Positions 19,064 to 30,523 are shown, counted from the stretch's first letter. The stretch: 52,500 nt of DNA from Spirodela intermedia (GCA_902729315.2 LR746279.1:765001-817500), one strand, 5' to 3'. The notes: generated by a model not told the origin, from the letters alone. Program-made: numbers and translations.

Positions 19064-19350
19064 AAGGTATGATCACAAGGGACAAGTTTTCACAATCTAT
19101 TCACGTCATGTACAACTAATGGAGCAATTTAGCAGTCAAAAGAGAAGAGATCACATAATATACTAACAAGGCAAGGCCCCCCCTAGTTAGAGGGTAATGA
19201 GACAAGTTGTAACTTAGTCGAGTAGAGAGAGTGAAAGCATATTGAGGAGTGTGGTCATGTGATATGAGTTTCCACAATCTATTTGTAGTCAAGTACAACC
19301 AACGAAATGATTTAGTGACTAGAGGAGAAGAGGTCGCATAGTACCTACGA
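19064..19350. repeat. Two diverged copies of the 17.4-17.6 kb sequence
   Basis: Segments at about 19064-19205 and 19206-19350 each resemble 17431-17600. Shared landmarks are TAGAGAGAGTGAAAGCAT, GGTCATG, CACAATCTATT, and an ACAACTAATGGAG or ACAACCAACGAAATG stretch. They flank the copia coding remnant on its upstream side. Confidence 0.75.
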
Positions 19351-20713
19351 ATCATCATATTTCTTAAAATATAGAAGGAGATATGATAAGTCTCACAATC
19401 AGTTTGAGATTTTATGAAATGTTAATAATAATTATAAAAATAAAATTTTTCAATAATTTTAAAACTCTTGACATAATTTGGTGATGTAAAATTGGTATCT
19501 TTCTTAAACATACATTTAGCCAACATTAAAAGCAAAAAGGTACCAAAAGCCAAAAAATCAATTCTTAAGTATTGATCCCCACCTTAGAGAAAATTATTAT
19601 GAATCTCATTCTATAAATAGAGATGCTCCCTCTTAGACTTGCTCAGAATCGTATTATATACCTAAAGTCATTATATTTTCTTAGAAAAGTTTTCTAAAAG
19701 AACTATTCCACTTAAAATGGGGGTAGAATTGTGATGGTCTAATAATGTCTCCATATAGATTTTTAGACTTGGAACTTGGAGGAACCAATTTTTCTCCTTA
19801 TAATGAGTGTTATTTTTCAAGAGGTTCAAAGATTCTTCAACATTCATAACCTTCTTTCCATGCATCCTCTTCTATTGACATACTTCAGTTTAAGTACTTC
19901 CACTATGGAAATTATCTTTGAAAATATAAAGTCAATGATTATGAAACTAATGGTCAACCTTCTCCACCTTGCCTTAACTTAGCATAGAATTTTTGTATCA
20001 TACACCAACCATTGTGTTTTAAGCAAAAAAATTAAAATGGCATGCTTTTATTGTTAAAAGTTATCCAATTTGCTTCAATAAAATCATAGTTGGTAGTAGA
20101 ATAAATAATTAAAAAAGTATGATTAAAAATAGAATACATAACAGCTTAATTACTAATATTAAATGGCACACTTCCTAGTTTATTGTTCATTGAGTGGGAT
20201 TTTTTTTTAGATTTGAAAAGTCTTCCCAAATAGTAAAAGGATGAGGATATATGACTATGTCCGACATATTCTTTCCTAGTAACTCTCATCCTAACTCATT
20301 GCCAAGAAAAATTATTTTCAAGTATAAGAGGATTAGATAGATTTCCTAAACTACTACACTAGCAACAAGCTAGTTAGATTTGTGTGTAAGTCTCACTAAG
20401 ATATTGTTTCCAAAAACTTAATGAGTCTTGTTCCAAACCTTTTATCTTCTTTAAATGAATAAAAAGAAATAATAGATAGATTTTTTTTTAGCCAACAACC
20501 AAATAACATAAATATTTTGTTAGCATCTGGATCCTAGTCCATTTGACACAATAACATAGTAAGTTCACTAATGGAGAAGCTCCACTTCACCTAAAATGAG
20601 AATAAATTACAGATTAAAAAGGCAAAATAAAGGATTTAAGCTTGTGACAGATTTTCTTTGCATGAATTTTTATTGAGGAAAATGCTTACAATCTTAAAAT
20701 TATAGGGACAATA
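19351..20713. other. AT-rich gene-free spacer
   Basis: AT-rich DNA with no recognisable gene. A CTATAAATAGAGATG motif near 19612 resembles an LTR or gene TATA region, but no LTR boundary or coding sequence accompanies it. Short ORFs at 19671-19982 match nothing I know. Confidence 0.5.
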
Positions 20714-20796
20714 AATGACTTCATTCATGCCTAGATTTCTATTTTTAAAGACAATCTTAATCGATATCTTTAATAATATCTTATGCATTCAAGGAG

Positions 20797-20839
<43 letters not shown>

Positions 20840-21180
20840 TACAAGTAGCGGCGAACTTTATGCGTCTAGAATTATCCAGCCGCATGGTAACTCCATCCAG
20901 AGACGGAAGAATGAGCCCCAATTTTGCATACGATTTGAAGGAAATAAATATAGAGGGGCAACTAGTGACTCCATCAACGCCTAGATTTCTATGTTTAAAG
21001 CCAATCTTAATCGATATCTACGAGAAGAACTAATGCATTCAAGGAGGATGGAGAGAGAGAGAGAGTACCGGCAGCAGCGAAATTCTGTAGATCTAGCATT
21101 ATCCAGCCGCATGGTAACTCCATCCAGAGACGGAAGAATGATCCCCAATTCTCCATAAGCTCTTCAGGAAATGCCGCGAG
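20714..21180. repeat. ~257-bp tandem duplication with a (GA)n insert
   Basis: Copy one (about 20714-20945) and copy two (about 20970-21180) share CGCCTAGATTTCTATGTTTA-like starts, ATGCATTCAAGGAGGATGGA followed by a GA run, then ATTATCCAGCCGCATGGTAA and CCATCCAGAGACGGAAGAAT. The GA run is longer in the first copy. No gene was recognised. Confidence 0.92.
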
Positions 21181-21210
21181 AAAGAGTCCGCAAGACGAGG
21201 ATGGCAATGA

Positions 21211-21241
<31 letters not shown>

Positions 21242-22306
21242 CGCCGCATTTTTGGGCGCGAGAATTTCCCGCCTTTCGAGGCCGGCCGTAATGGGCCGTG
21301 TTTTAAATGGCCGTGTGATTCGCAACGGCAACCTTTTTTTTTTTATTGCCCTGACAGACTTCGGTCGGATGAGGGACGTGCGCGCTGCTGCGTACCGATG
21401 GGTAAGGCGATGGCCTCACATGCCAGTCGGCGCCGTCAAGATCGCGCAGCCGCAAAAAGAGTGAGGAGACCTAAACCAAACTCATCCGTTTGGGTTCGTA
21501 CATTGGCTACGTCTGACCAGTCAGTGGAATGCTGGTCTCCGGGGGCCCACTGACCCAAGGACCGATAAAGATGTTAATGGGCTGTGATATGGCCCGTTAA
21601 AGTCGAGTCAGTAGAGGGTACTCCCGTGTAGTGTGGGTCCCGCGCCCACCGAAAGGCCAATCATATCAGGACATACACATAATATATTAATAAAAATGGG
21701 TTTTTATGTAAATATCCAAACTCATTTATATTTAATATTTTTACAAAAGCATCGGAAAAATCGACCTGCTTTTTTTCCGCATTGACCTTTTTTTTAACTC
21801 CTGCCAGTTGGACTTTTGAGACTTTAAGAAAAGACGAGAAGAGTTGGGCCCACGGAGACGGGGCCCACGGGTTGGGACCGCTACGACCGTTGTGGGGGCA
21901 GTTTGGAAGGACACTGGTATCCGGTGGGGACCACTGAACCGTTGTAGGGGTAATTTGGGGTATCCTTCAGCGAGAAAACCGATGAACGTGGCCCGTGTCT
22001 GACCTCCACGTGGCAGAATAACCAAGTATTTTGCCCTTTTTAGCGCAATTAGGCGGCCACTTTTCCTGGACTCTCTTCTCGACGCGTGGCATTTTTCGCC
22101 TCTTTGGTGCTAATTAGATGCCGTCTCGACACGTGGAGAGGCTCCACTACTGGCCACCCGGTCGTCTTCTCCTCACGCCTGCTTTAAAGACGAAAGGTGA
22201 AAATGCTGCCGTCTGCATGGTTTCACTCTCTCTCTCTCTCCAGCTCCCCATTCTTTCCCACCTCGGGGAGGTGATTTGATGAGATCGTACGCTGCTCCAC
22301 AGATCC

Positions 22307-22339
<33 letters not shown>

Positions 22340-22823
22340 GCCTATGGCCCCCACTATGAGCAGGAAGGGCGGTGAGAAGGAACCTAGTGAAATTCTTTTG
22401 CCTGGATTGTTGTTGATTTTGACAGGCACAGAACTGCCATGGTCGGCGGGTAAGAGGGTGGCCTGGCCTTGCCATGGTCCCCCACCGCTCCACATGGAGA
22501 CCTTCCTCTCCTCCATTCCCTCCTTGCCGTCTTCCTCTGCTATCCAACGGCTTTCTTCCCCACTCTTCTCGTCTCCTGTCGATGCAGATGGCTGTTCAAT
22601 CTGCCGCCCATACAAAATTCCCCGTCTAACATTCGAACCTCATCTTCTCCGCAGATCTGCGTTTCCTTCCTTGTCGCCGCCTATTCGAGGAAATCAGTCT
22701 GTCGCTGTGAACTTTCCTTCTTCTTCTTCTTCCATGAGATTCCCCCCCTTTTGATCCTCTTTTCCGATATCTGCGGCAGGTTTGAGGTTGTGGAGTTCTC
22801 GTGAGGAAGAATCTCAATGTGGT
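21181..22823. other. Intergenic region and 5' leader of the QWRF gene
   Basis: GC-rich in places, with CT microsatellites at about 21212-21238 and 22309-22339. The final 500 bases look like a pyrimidine-rich leader. A TCTGCGGCAG just before 22781 would serve as the acceptor of a 5'-UTR intron. ORFs here overlap on both strands and match nothing I know. Confidence 0.55.
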
Positions 22824-24989
22824 ATGATGTTGACGATGCCGCGGATGGATTCGCGGAAGAATGAGACCCAGTTTACTCGGAGGTCGCCGTTATCCCCTTC
22901 GACGAAGAACAGCGCCCCCACCGCGGCAAGAAAGCCCCCGCCGACTAGGGTTTCCTCCATAGCCTTGGCTTCTCCTCCTCCCTCTGCGCCAGTCGCATTG
23001 CGACGATGTTCATCACCCAATTGCAGAGCGGCTCTCTCCCAGAAGCCATCTCTGCCGAAGCGCTCACAGTCTACGGAGAGGAGACGGCCAACGACGCCCT
23101 CGTCTCAGACCTCGTCGCCTGCCTCTTCCTCGAGATTATCTTCGGGATCTTCTACCCCAGTAGAGGACGCCATGGCGGGAGTTCACCTCTCTTCCAGGAA
23201 TCTGGGAACCGGTCGAACGCCAGATGGTCCGTGGCCCGCCATGAGGAGCCTTTCTGGGTCCTTTCAGCTTGAATGTGTTTCAGCGGAGAAGCCAGTCTCA
23301 GGTTCCAATGCCGGTCGAGCTTACAGTCTGAAGGCTTCGTCCGACGCGACAACAGAGAGAAAGAGGGCTCCTTCGAAAGGGAAGAATTCCTCTGATGGGT
23401 CGGAGAATTATAGGCCCGTGGAGAATTCCCATCCTAGAATGAAGGAACAGCATCAATGGCCCGGCATAGTCAACGGGAGATTTTCCGCCAGAGCCTCGTC
23501 AAGACGCGTGGATCTCACTGTGCCGGCCTCATCGCGAGGTGTTTCACCAGCAAGGAGACCCAGTACCCCTGAGACACCGAGAAAAGAGCTTCAAGTGGCC
23601 ATTAATGGAGGGGCAAGAAGGCGAACGTCCTTGGATGGAAGCGGGAAACTGGGGCGCGAAATCCTCAGAAATGCTCAGAGTCTTTGTGAGAGAACCCCCT
23701 CGCTGACCCGTCTAACTCGAGCTTGCTCACTCCCTCGACCTGGGTCGCCTCATCCTCCCTCACCAAGGAAGGCTCCCCTGCCATCGACCACTTCTAGTAG
23801 GAGCTTCTCCAGTCCATGTCCGATGAGGCCATCAAGCCCTCTTCCACTGAGCAACACTTCTGTTATGAGTCGCAGTCTTGATGGCTCTAGAGGAAGGAAG
23901 AGCTCCAGCCGCATAGATGATGAGTTTAAGCTGAGAATGCTCTATAACAGATATCTGCAGTGGCATTTCGTCAACACCCACGCAGATGCTGCGATGCTTG
24001 TCCAGAAAATCACAGCAGAGGTTGGTGTCCATGTGTTATTATTCATTGTAAATCATATCCGCACAAACGTTGACTTTTTCTTTCTGTTTCCAGTTGACTC
24101 ATATAAACCCATTCAGGTATCCTTAACAGCGATTTTTTGACAAAATAGCTTATTATTATTTGCAGGAAGCAGTCAAATGGGTCTTCTATTTACTTTACTT
24201 ATATGAGCTTTTAGGGTGTCTTTATGTGCATGATAAATTTGACTTTTTAAAATGGAACTCGTTGAATAATGTGCACTTGTTCCTGCACAACCGATGACTT
24301 TTTCTTTCTGTTTTCCAGTTGACTCATGTAAACCCATTCAGGTATCCTTTATAGCGTTTTTTTGACCGAAATACTGTATTATTATTTTCTTAGCGTCAAA
24401 TGGGTTTTCTTTTGACTTATATGGGCTTTTAGGGTGTCTTCATATGTATGATAAAGTTGACTTTTTTAACATGGAACTCGTTGAATGATGTGCACTTGTT
24501 GCCGCTCAAACAGAGCATTCTGTACAGCGTGTGGGTGGCTACTTCAGGAATGCGTGATTCCATTCTTATGAAAAGGATTAATGTGCAGCGGCTGAGGATA
24601 GAGCTAGCGTTGGGATCCATTTTGGACCATCAGGTGAGCCTTATAGCGTTATACCATCCAGGTAGTAATATGTTTTAAGAATATATTTACAGATAATGTC
24701 AATAGGATGAGATGATTGATTTCTGATGGCCAGGGGGCATGGAAAAAGTGTCGTTGAAGAAAAATTAAAGAAAATCAAGGGCTATGATAATAATGCAACA
24801 TTAATATTGGGAGTAAATTATTAATTTGGCAGATTACCACGGATCAAGCTAGTTGGGGAATACCAAAAGAGGCAACGAATTGGTTCTAAAATTGGGAAAT
24901 TTTGATGAAGTTCTCTTAATTATGCATAGAATGGACGGCCCAAGTTATCTATCCACTTTTTTTTTTTTTAACCAGATGTAACCATAGGT

Positions 24990-25060
<71 letters not shown>

Positions 25061-26082
25061 GACAGTGTTGACCCGTTCTTCCGAATATTTTCTCTATTTC
25101 TGGCAATTCCATTAATTTAAACAATTCCATCTTTTAAAACGGCTTCTCTGGGCTTTTTTTATTTAGAATTTTTTTATCAGGTCGATGAAAAATGTGTTTA
25201 ATCCGAATATTTACGTCGTTTAAATTTCTTATTTAGATGCCACGTCTTGAAGACTGGGAATCATTGGAGAGGGAACATTCTTGCTCCTTGTCAGGAGCAG
25301 CAGATGCCTTGAGAGTGACCATGCTCGGCCTCCCAGTTGTCGGCGGAGCTAAGGTGGGTATAGCTCCAGATATGCAATCATTTCAACCATGTCCAGCATA
25401 TAGACCATCAAGTTCTTCGAGGCACGACCCATGACTTTTTTACATGATCTTTACCTCCAAAGGCAGATCTGGGTGCCCTAAAAGGCGCCATCTCCTCTGC
25501 TCTTGATGTTATCCAGACCATGAGTTCATCAGTTTATCATTTACTATCCAGGGTGAGATACATGATTCTGATTCAAAGTTTCCCTTTTTTTTTTCTTCGC
25601 ACTTTTTTTTTTCTTCTTCCTAATTAGATGATTTTGGATCCATAAATGCATATAAATACAGTTGGAAGGAGTGAATTCTGTGGTGTCTGAGTTGACTGAG
25701 TTGGCGACCGAGGAGAGGGCCATGCTTGATGAATGTATGGCACTGCTGGCTTCAACAGCGGCTCTGCAGGTAATTCCAGAGCAGCCCTCTGTTCTTGAGC
25801 TCGAGCAGTGAGAATCGAATCTGTATTTTATCGCTTAATTCATCTGGGTTCGAAGATCTTAGACATATGAATTCGATTTGGTCTTAAAGATCTCATCTTT
25901 CATCATCATTGCCCATGTTTATGACATTCATACTGATGATGCAGGTTCAAGAGTGCAGCCTCTTCCGTTTTTAAATGGGATTTGGCCTAAGAAACCTCAG
26001 ATGTTAACTATGGACTCTCTCTATGCAGGTTCAAGAATGCAGCCTCAGAGCGCATCTCTTACAGCTGAGGCGGGATAGATGA
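22824..26082 (+). CDS. QWRF-motif protein (DUF566 family), QWRF2/SCO3-like
   Basis: Six exons join in phase 0 to 561 residues: 22824-24020, 24514-24633, 25237-25353, 25463-25552, 25662-25769, 26029-26082. The start is the first ATG of the frame; ATG 22827, 22836 and 22845 are close alternatives. The first ~360 residues are basic, Ser/Pro-rich and probably disordered, with STPETPR-type motifs typical of plant microtubule-binding DUF566 proteins. The conserved C-terminal half begins at FKLRMLYNRYLQW (about 370). It continues through ILYSVWVATSGMRDSILMKR, WESLEREHSCSLSGA, LRVTMLGLPVVGGAK and ISSALDVIQ, and ends VQECSLRAHLLQLRRDR. Family members (QWRF2/SCO3, AUG8, EDE1) associate with microtubules. 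The signature tetrapeptide reads QWHF here instead of QWRF. Intron 1 holds a 220-bp tandem duplication, and the last exon start is duplicated upstream. Confidence 0.88.
24060..24510. repeat. ~223-bp tandem duplication in QWRF intron 1
   Basis: Two units start near 24066 and 24292. Each reads GACTTTTTCTTTCTGTTT(T)CCAG, then GTTGACTCAT, ACCCATTCAGGTATCC, and finally GGAACTCGTTGAAT(A/G)ATGTG. The second copy ends at the exon 2 acceptor (24513), so the first contains a decayed relative of that splice-site region. Confidence 0.92.
25862..26028 (+). repeat. 84-bp duplication creating a decoy last exon in QWRF
   Basis: GATGCAGGTTCAAGAGTGCAGCCTC at about 25940 is echoed 84 bases later by the true acceptor and exon start at 26023-26047. 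Use of the upstream copy (exon from 25945) would encode VQECSLFRF and stop at 25972-25974, giving a protein eight residues shorter. The downstream copy gives the family-like tail. Confidence 0.8.
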
Positions 26083-26824
26083 GCCGCATGATCCCTCAGC
26101 GCTGACCATGTACAGAGGGCGAGGATAGCAAAACCCATGACTCTGATAGAAGACGAGTTGACCCAGGGCGACAGGAGATTGCCCACCAAGGGGTTGACCC
26201 CAAGTTGCTCACTTTTGAGAGCCGGTCACCAAATGAGATCCCAAATTACTCATTTGGTTCCTCGGTTCAAGCTCTGGGTATGTACATAAGTGGAAACCCT
26301 GCATCTGGGTGCCTGTTTAGGGTTCTTCCCTTTCTGTATACGGCGAGGAAGAGCGGGGGGGGGGAGCGAGTGAGTGGGTGGGCACGGAAGAGTTGTAGGA
26401 GTTGACTCCAATTTATTTATTATGATTGTAACTTTGTTTTCTCAATCATTTTCTTATTTGGGTAGTTCGATTTTCTTAGGAGATCTGCCGGGTAGGAGAC
26501 GTCCTCGTGGAATGAAGGAGGGGGAGAGGGGAGGGGGAGGGAGTGGAGGAGACACACGATGCAGGGGAGGTCTACCCCCCAATCCCACGTCACGTCTGCC
26601 GTCTATGGATGAGACGAAAACGAGAGAGACAACAGAACGACAAAAGAACAGCGGGAATGGCCCGGATATCCAGAAGTGAAGATCAGGCGACCACTCTAGG
26701 AAAAACCAGACAAAATTAGACTCTCTCTCTCTCTCTCTCTCTCTCTCGCGATATATATATATATATATGCTTCTCTCTCCCTCTCTCTCTCCCCTTCCCT
26801 CAATGTATATACTTCTCTCTCTAC

Positions 26825-26870
<46 letters not shown>

Positions 26871-27103
26871 GACTGTCTGACTCGGTCGCTCTCCATCTGC
26901 CCACAAATGGGGTCTTTCTCAGTGGAGTTCTGGAGGGGGAGAATGGGGAGTATTTTTTCATCTTCTGTAGGTTTCTCTCCGTCGTTCGCTCGCTCCAGAA
27001 AACCCTAGCAGACCTCTTCCTCCCCTCTCGCCCTCCCTGTGTGTGCATCGTCGTCCTCGATTGCTTGTTTGTTACCTTCTCGGAGACGGGCTTCGAACAG
27101 TAA
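26083..27103. other. Spacer between QWRF and the DUF7086 locus
   Basis: Contains the QWRF 3' region, a purine-rich block with GGGAGAGGGG at about 26515-26560, and CT microsatellites at 26719-26747 and 26815-26868 separated by a short (AT)n. From 26900 the DNA resembles a GC-rich leader but has no ORF leading into the next gene. Confidence 0.55.
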
Positions 27104-28039
27104 CCCCGGTCGGTGGCGGCGCCGCCTGTGTCTTCTTTCCTCTCCGACTTGGACAATGGCACTGAAGGCCCCCGCAAGAAGAAGCGCAAAGAGAAGGGCG
27201 ACGATGAACTCGCTCTCTCCCTCTCCCCGCCCTGCCGGAAAGCAACGACTCAAGAGAGAAACTCCCTCGTTGTGACACCCCCTCCTCGTCCTCGCCACCG
27301 CCGTCATCTTCAGATCCCACGATTCACAACCAGAATCCCCCATCCCAGGAGACCCGAACTCTAACCCTAACCGTTCCCCCTGCGCCGCCGTCTGCCATCT
27401 TTTTTCCCTGCACCTCCACCGATCCCTCCTCACCACCACCATCACATCTACACTCCCCCGATCGGAGCTCTTCCGCCATCTCAGCTCCCCCCACCGGGCC
27501 GCCCCCCGAGCCAGGAAGAACCCTACCAGGGCCTACCCAAGGGAAAGGACGAGACCATCGAGCCGCCCTTCCCATGGGCCACCGAGCACCATGCGGTGGT
27601 CCACCGGAAAGATTACCTCGTGTCCTTGGGTATCCGCGCCATCGCCGGAGAGGTCAAGTGCAGGCGGTGGGAACAAAGATTCTTCATGGCGCACGACCTG
27701 GCTGAGAAGTACCAGGAGGTGACTAACCTCATTAAACACGAAAAGCCCCAGATGCATGATAGAGCGAGGATGAAGTGGTCGCCCGCGACCTTCCTAAAGT
27801 GCCCCGGCTGCTGCCATGAGAACTGCCTCAAACCGGTGATCGCCTCGAAGAAGCGTGCCATCAACTGCCTCTTCCTCATCGGGGGCACGCTGGGGTGCTG
27901 CACCATCGAGCAACTCAAGTGCTTCGGCAAGCATACCGGGAACCACCGCAACGGGGCCAAGGACAGGATCGTCTATCTCGTCTACCTCGGCAACTGTAAG
28001 CAGCTCGAGCCCGAGGTTCTGTTCGAGTTCGACAGCTAG
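27104..28039 (+). pseudogene. DUF7086 protein gene, apparently disrupted
   Basis: A single frame from 27104 to 28039 reads as a plant DUF7086 protein of unknown function. It has an N-terminal KKKRKEKGDDELALSLSPP block, a Pro/His-rich middle, then the conserved domain: PPFPWATEHH (27559-27588), DYLVSLGI, CPGCCHENCLKP, KRAINCLFL, LGCCTIEQLKCF, KHTGNHRNGAKDRIVYLVYLG. Three features suggest decay. There is no in-frame ATG before 27686 (a TAA at 27101 precedes the frame). Two stop codons interrupt it at 27362-27364 and 27368-27370 within CTCTAACCCTAACC. The first CxxC-like pair reads CRRW. An unrecognised intron removing the stops is possible, but the missing ATG would remain. The C-terminal 225 residues are intact. 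Confidence 0.68.
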
Positions 28040-28170
28040 GTCGATTTGCATACCTCGCCCCCGTCACAATGCTCCTCCTCCACTGATCCATATACGCTCG
28101 GTGTTTTTCAAGCTTTTCTTCCCCATCGTCCCTCGGTGCTTTTTTTGGTGTCATTCGTCTATTCTATGAA

Positions 28171-28684
28171 TGTAGTCTCCAGAGAGAGTTATAACGAGTG
28201 GCGAGTGGAGGGGAGAGAGAGAGAGAGAGCAGCTCATAAACCCTTCTCACTATCCTTCCCGTCCACTCACTTGTACTCATCCCTACGCCCAATCCAATCA
28301 TATCCTCCTATGTGCATTCACCGGCATCTCCCCAAGTTAACGACTGCCGTCTTGCATTGTCGTCTCCGGAGAGAGTTACAACGAGTGGAGAGTGAAGAGA
28401 GAGAGAGAGAGTAGCTCATAAACCTCGCCACCTTCGCAATACTTCCCAGGCAGCTCATATCCTCCCATGTCCATTCGCCAGCATCTCCCCAAGTCAACGA
28501 CTGCCTTCCTGCATTGTAGTCTCCAGAGAGAGTTACAATGAATGGAGAGTAAAGAGAGAGAAAGAGACAGAGAGCAGCTCATAAACCTCGCCCCCGCCGG
28601 AATATTCCTGAGGCAGCTCATATCCTCCAATGTCCATTCACCAGCATCTCCCCAAGTCAACGACTGCCTTCATGCATTGTTGTC
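28171..28684. repeat. Three-copy ~160-190-bp tandem repeat
   Basis: Units start at about 28171, 28359 and 28516. Each runs GT(A/C)GTCTCC(A/G)GAGAGAGTTA, a GA stretch, AGCTCATAAACC, CATATCCTCC and CATCTCCCCAAGTCAACGACT. The array begins about 130 bases after the DUF7086 stop. Small ORFs inside are repeat translations. Confidence 0.93.
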
Positions 28685-29257
28685 TGCATGGCACACGCGC
28701 TCGTTGGTGCGCATCCATGCAAATAGCACGCGCACGTTTGCGTCCTTACACATCACGTGACTGTCTGCCGGAGCTGATTATCGAATGATCCGAGTTGACC
28801 TCAGTTTCTCGTGTCTCGTCCTGCAACAAAAAGGAAAAGACACCGCTTTCATACTCTTTAAGAGAGAGATGCTCTAAACGTTGTCTTGCAGAGTATTTCA
28901 ATTTTTTTTCTTCTCTGAGGTGAAGCATGAGCTCGTTGGATGGAAGAACTGATTTGATCAACAAAGTTTTCCAAACATGCACCATCTTATCAATAAGTCA
29001 ACCGGTTCTCTTAAAGTCAAACTTGTTTTGGTATTATTAACGACGTTTTGTGTCACGTTTTGGCTGGTTTGAGTGTCACGTTTTGTGTTAGATCCTCCAT
29101 CGTTTAGATACCGGAATCATTGGGCCTATCCGGAGAGTTCTAATCGCCAGACTACTAACAGTTAATCGCATAAGAGGAAGATAAAAAGCCTCATCAACCT
29201 CCTGGAATGGCGGAGGGGGCGACGTTGCCTTTCCCGGAGAGTAGCATAACCAAGGGA

Positions 29258-29362
29258 GGGAGGGAGAGAGAGAGAGAGAGAGAGATAGGTAGATAGATAG
29301 AGAGAGAGAGAGAGATAGATAGAGAGAGAGAGAGAGATAGGTAGATAGAGAGAGAGAGAGAG

Positions 29363-29396
<34 letters not shown>

Positions 29397-29402
29397 ATAG
29401 GT

Positions 29403-29433
<31 letters not shown>

Positions 29434-29469
29434 TAGGTAGATAGATAGATAGAGAGAGAGAGAGAGAGG

Positions 29470-29500
<31 letters not shown>

Positions 29501-29555
29501 GTAGATAGATAGAGAGAGAGAGAGAGAGACAAGGAGAGAGGGAGTGAGGGAGGGA
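29258..29555. repeat. Compound (GA)n/(GATA)n microsatellite
   Basis: Nearly 300 bases alternate between GA runs and TAGATAGATA or GGTAGATA blocks in roughly 60-base modules. This higher-order arrangement suggests the compound unit was itself duplicated. Minus-strand ORFs rich in Ser-Leu-Ile-Tyr here are artefacts. Confidence 0.95.
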
Positions 29556-30462
29556 GAGAGAACACTATGTCCATCCATACCTAGGGCGACGCACTATCTA
29601 ACTTACTTAAGGATGCAGTCGTATATTCCCCAGCAAGTCTTATTTCCGAGAAATGTAAGGGCTCGTTCTAATCGACATGTTGTTTGAGACATGGATGACA
29701 CAATCTTGCCGTTCAAAGGTTATAAACTGGAGTATATGGCACTGCAGTGACGTCCCTTAAGGGTGGATCTACATTTCGGAGTCTCGGACTACTTCCTAAT
29801 CCGCCTCTAGTTGTCGGTAATTCAGCTCAAGGCCGGCCGTCACAGCGGAGGCGACACAGAAGTAGTACACAGACCACGGCGGTGTTGCAGACCATGGAGG
29901 TGGCAGAACATCCTGCGGGACAGAAATCAGGTGGTTCCAGTCGCTGGGCATAGCTCTGAAACGGAGGAGAGTCTTCACTGGGAGGTGGAGCAGGACGAGC
30001 TCCTAGACGATGTCAACGCCGTGTAGAACATCTCCTCCGTGGGGGAGAGATTATGATCTGCAGGTTTCACTTCTCACGACGGAGGATGAAGAGCTGGGCG
30101 GTTGTTTGTCTGAGTCAACCCGACACGGGAAGTTCTTGATCACCTTAAGCAAACAAGAATCAGATCTGGAGTTGTTGAAGCTCCTAGAGAGGACTCCGTT
30201 GACTTATGTGGATTTGATTGGTCGAGACCAGAAGGAACGATAAGATCAGAAGGTCAAGATCAGCCCTGTCTTTTCGTTTTCCATTCAATTTGCGAAAGAG
30301 TATTAGAATCTGTTTTCACAGTTGATGAGAGATTTTTCTTTGTATATCATCCAGTTCGATTTAAATCATTCATTTCTTGAAGAAGGTGTGTCATTAAATT
30401 GGCAGAATATGTACTAATACAGATTTTTCAGAAAGCCTGGCTCGGCCCAACATGATACTTCC

Positions 30463-30468
<6 letters not shown>

Positions 30469-30521
<53 letters not shown>
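30469..30521. repeat. (CT)n microsatellite
   Basis: A perfect CT run of about 52 bases. It is flanked by two similar sequences that resemble each other in reading GGCTC(G/A)GCC followed by an ATGA(T/C)AC motif, again suggesting a local duplication. Confidence 0.93.

Positions 30522-30523
<2 letters not shown>

Larger units (their letters stand above)
17431..19350 (-). mobile_element. Decayed Ty1/copia LTR retrotransposon remnant
   Basis: On the minus strand, broken frames between about 19040 and 17880 read in order as copia reverse transcriptase and RNase H: YDLKQS, then YVDDMIVTG (about 18800-18830), then a degenerate FLDVKKEIYMSNKIYYEDTN block, and finally the typical end ANMFAKRL...SKLNIIGI...LEGSVE. 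Many stops and frameshifts make it non-functional. GAGGGGAG (a likely polypurine tract) is followed by TGTTGAGAGG from 17874, as at the start of a copia 3' LTR. The LTR would then run to about 17430 and include a (GA)n run at 17612-17695. Related sequence recurs at about 19064-19205 and 19206-19350, which may be remains of the other LTR. Gag and integrase were not found, so the element is internally deleted. Confidence 0.82.

Noticed and set aside
19600-19640. CTATAAATAGAGATG as an LTR or gene promoter
   Set aside because: No LTR ends, primer-binding site or downstream coding sequence could be linked to it.
29747-30243. Several overlapping ORFs of 60-77 codons on both strands
   Set aside because: No recognisable family, no convincing splice chain and low length. 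They may be non-coding or decayed sequence, so I did not call a gene.
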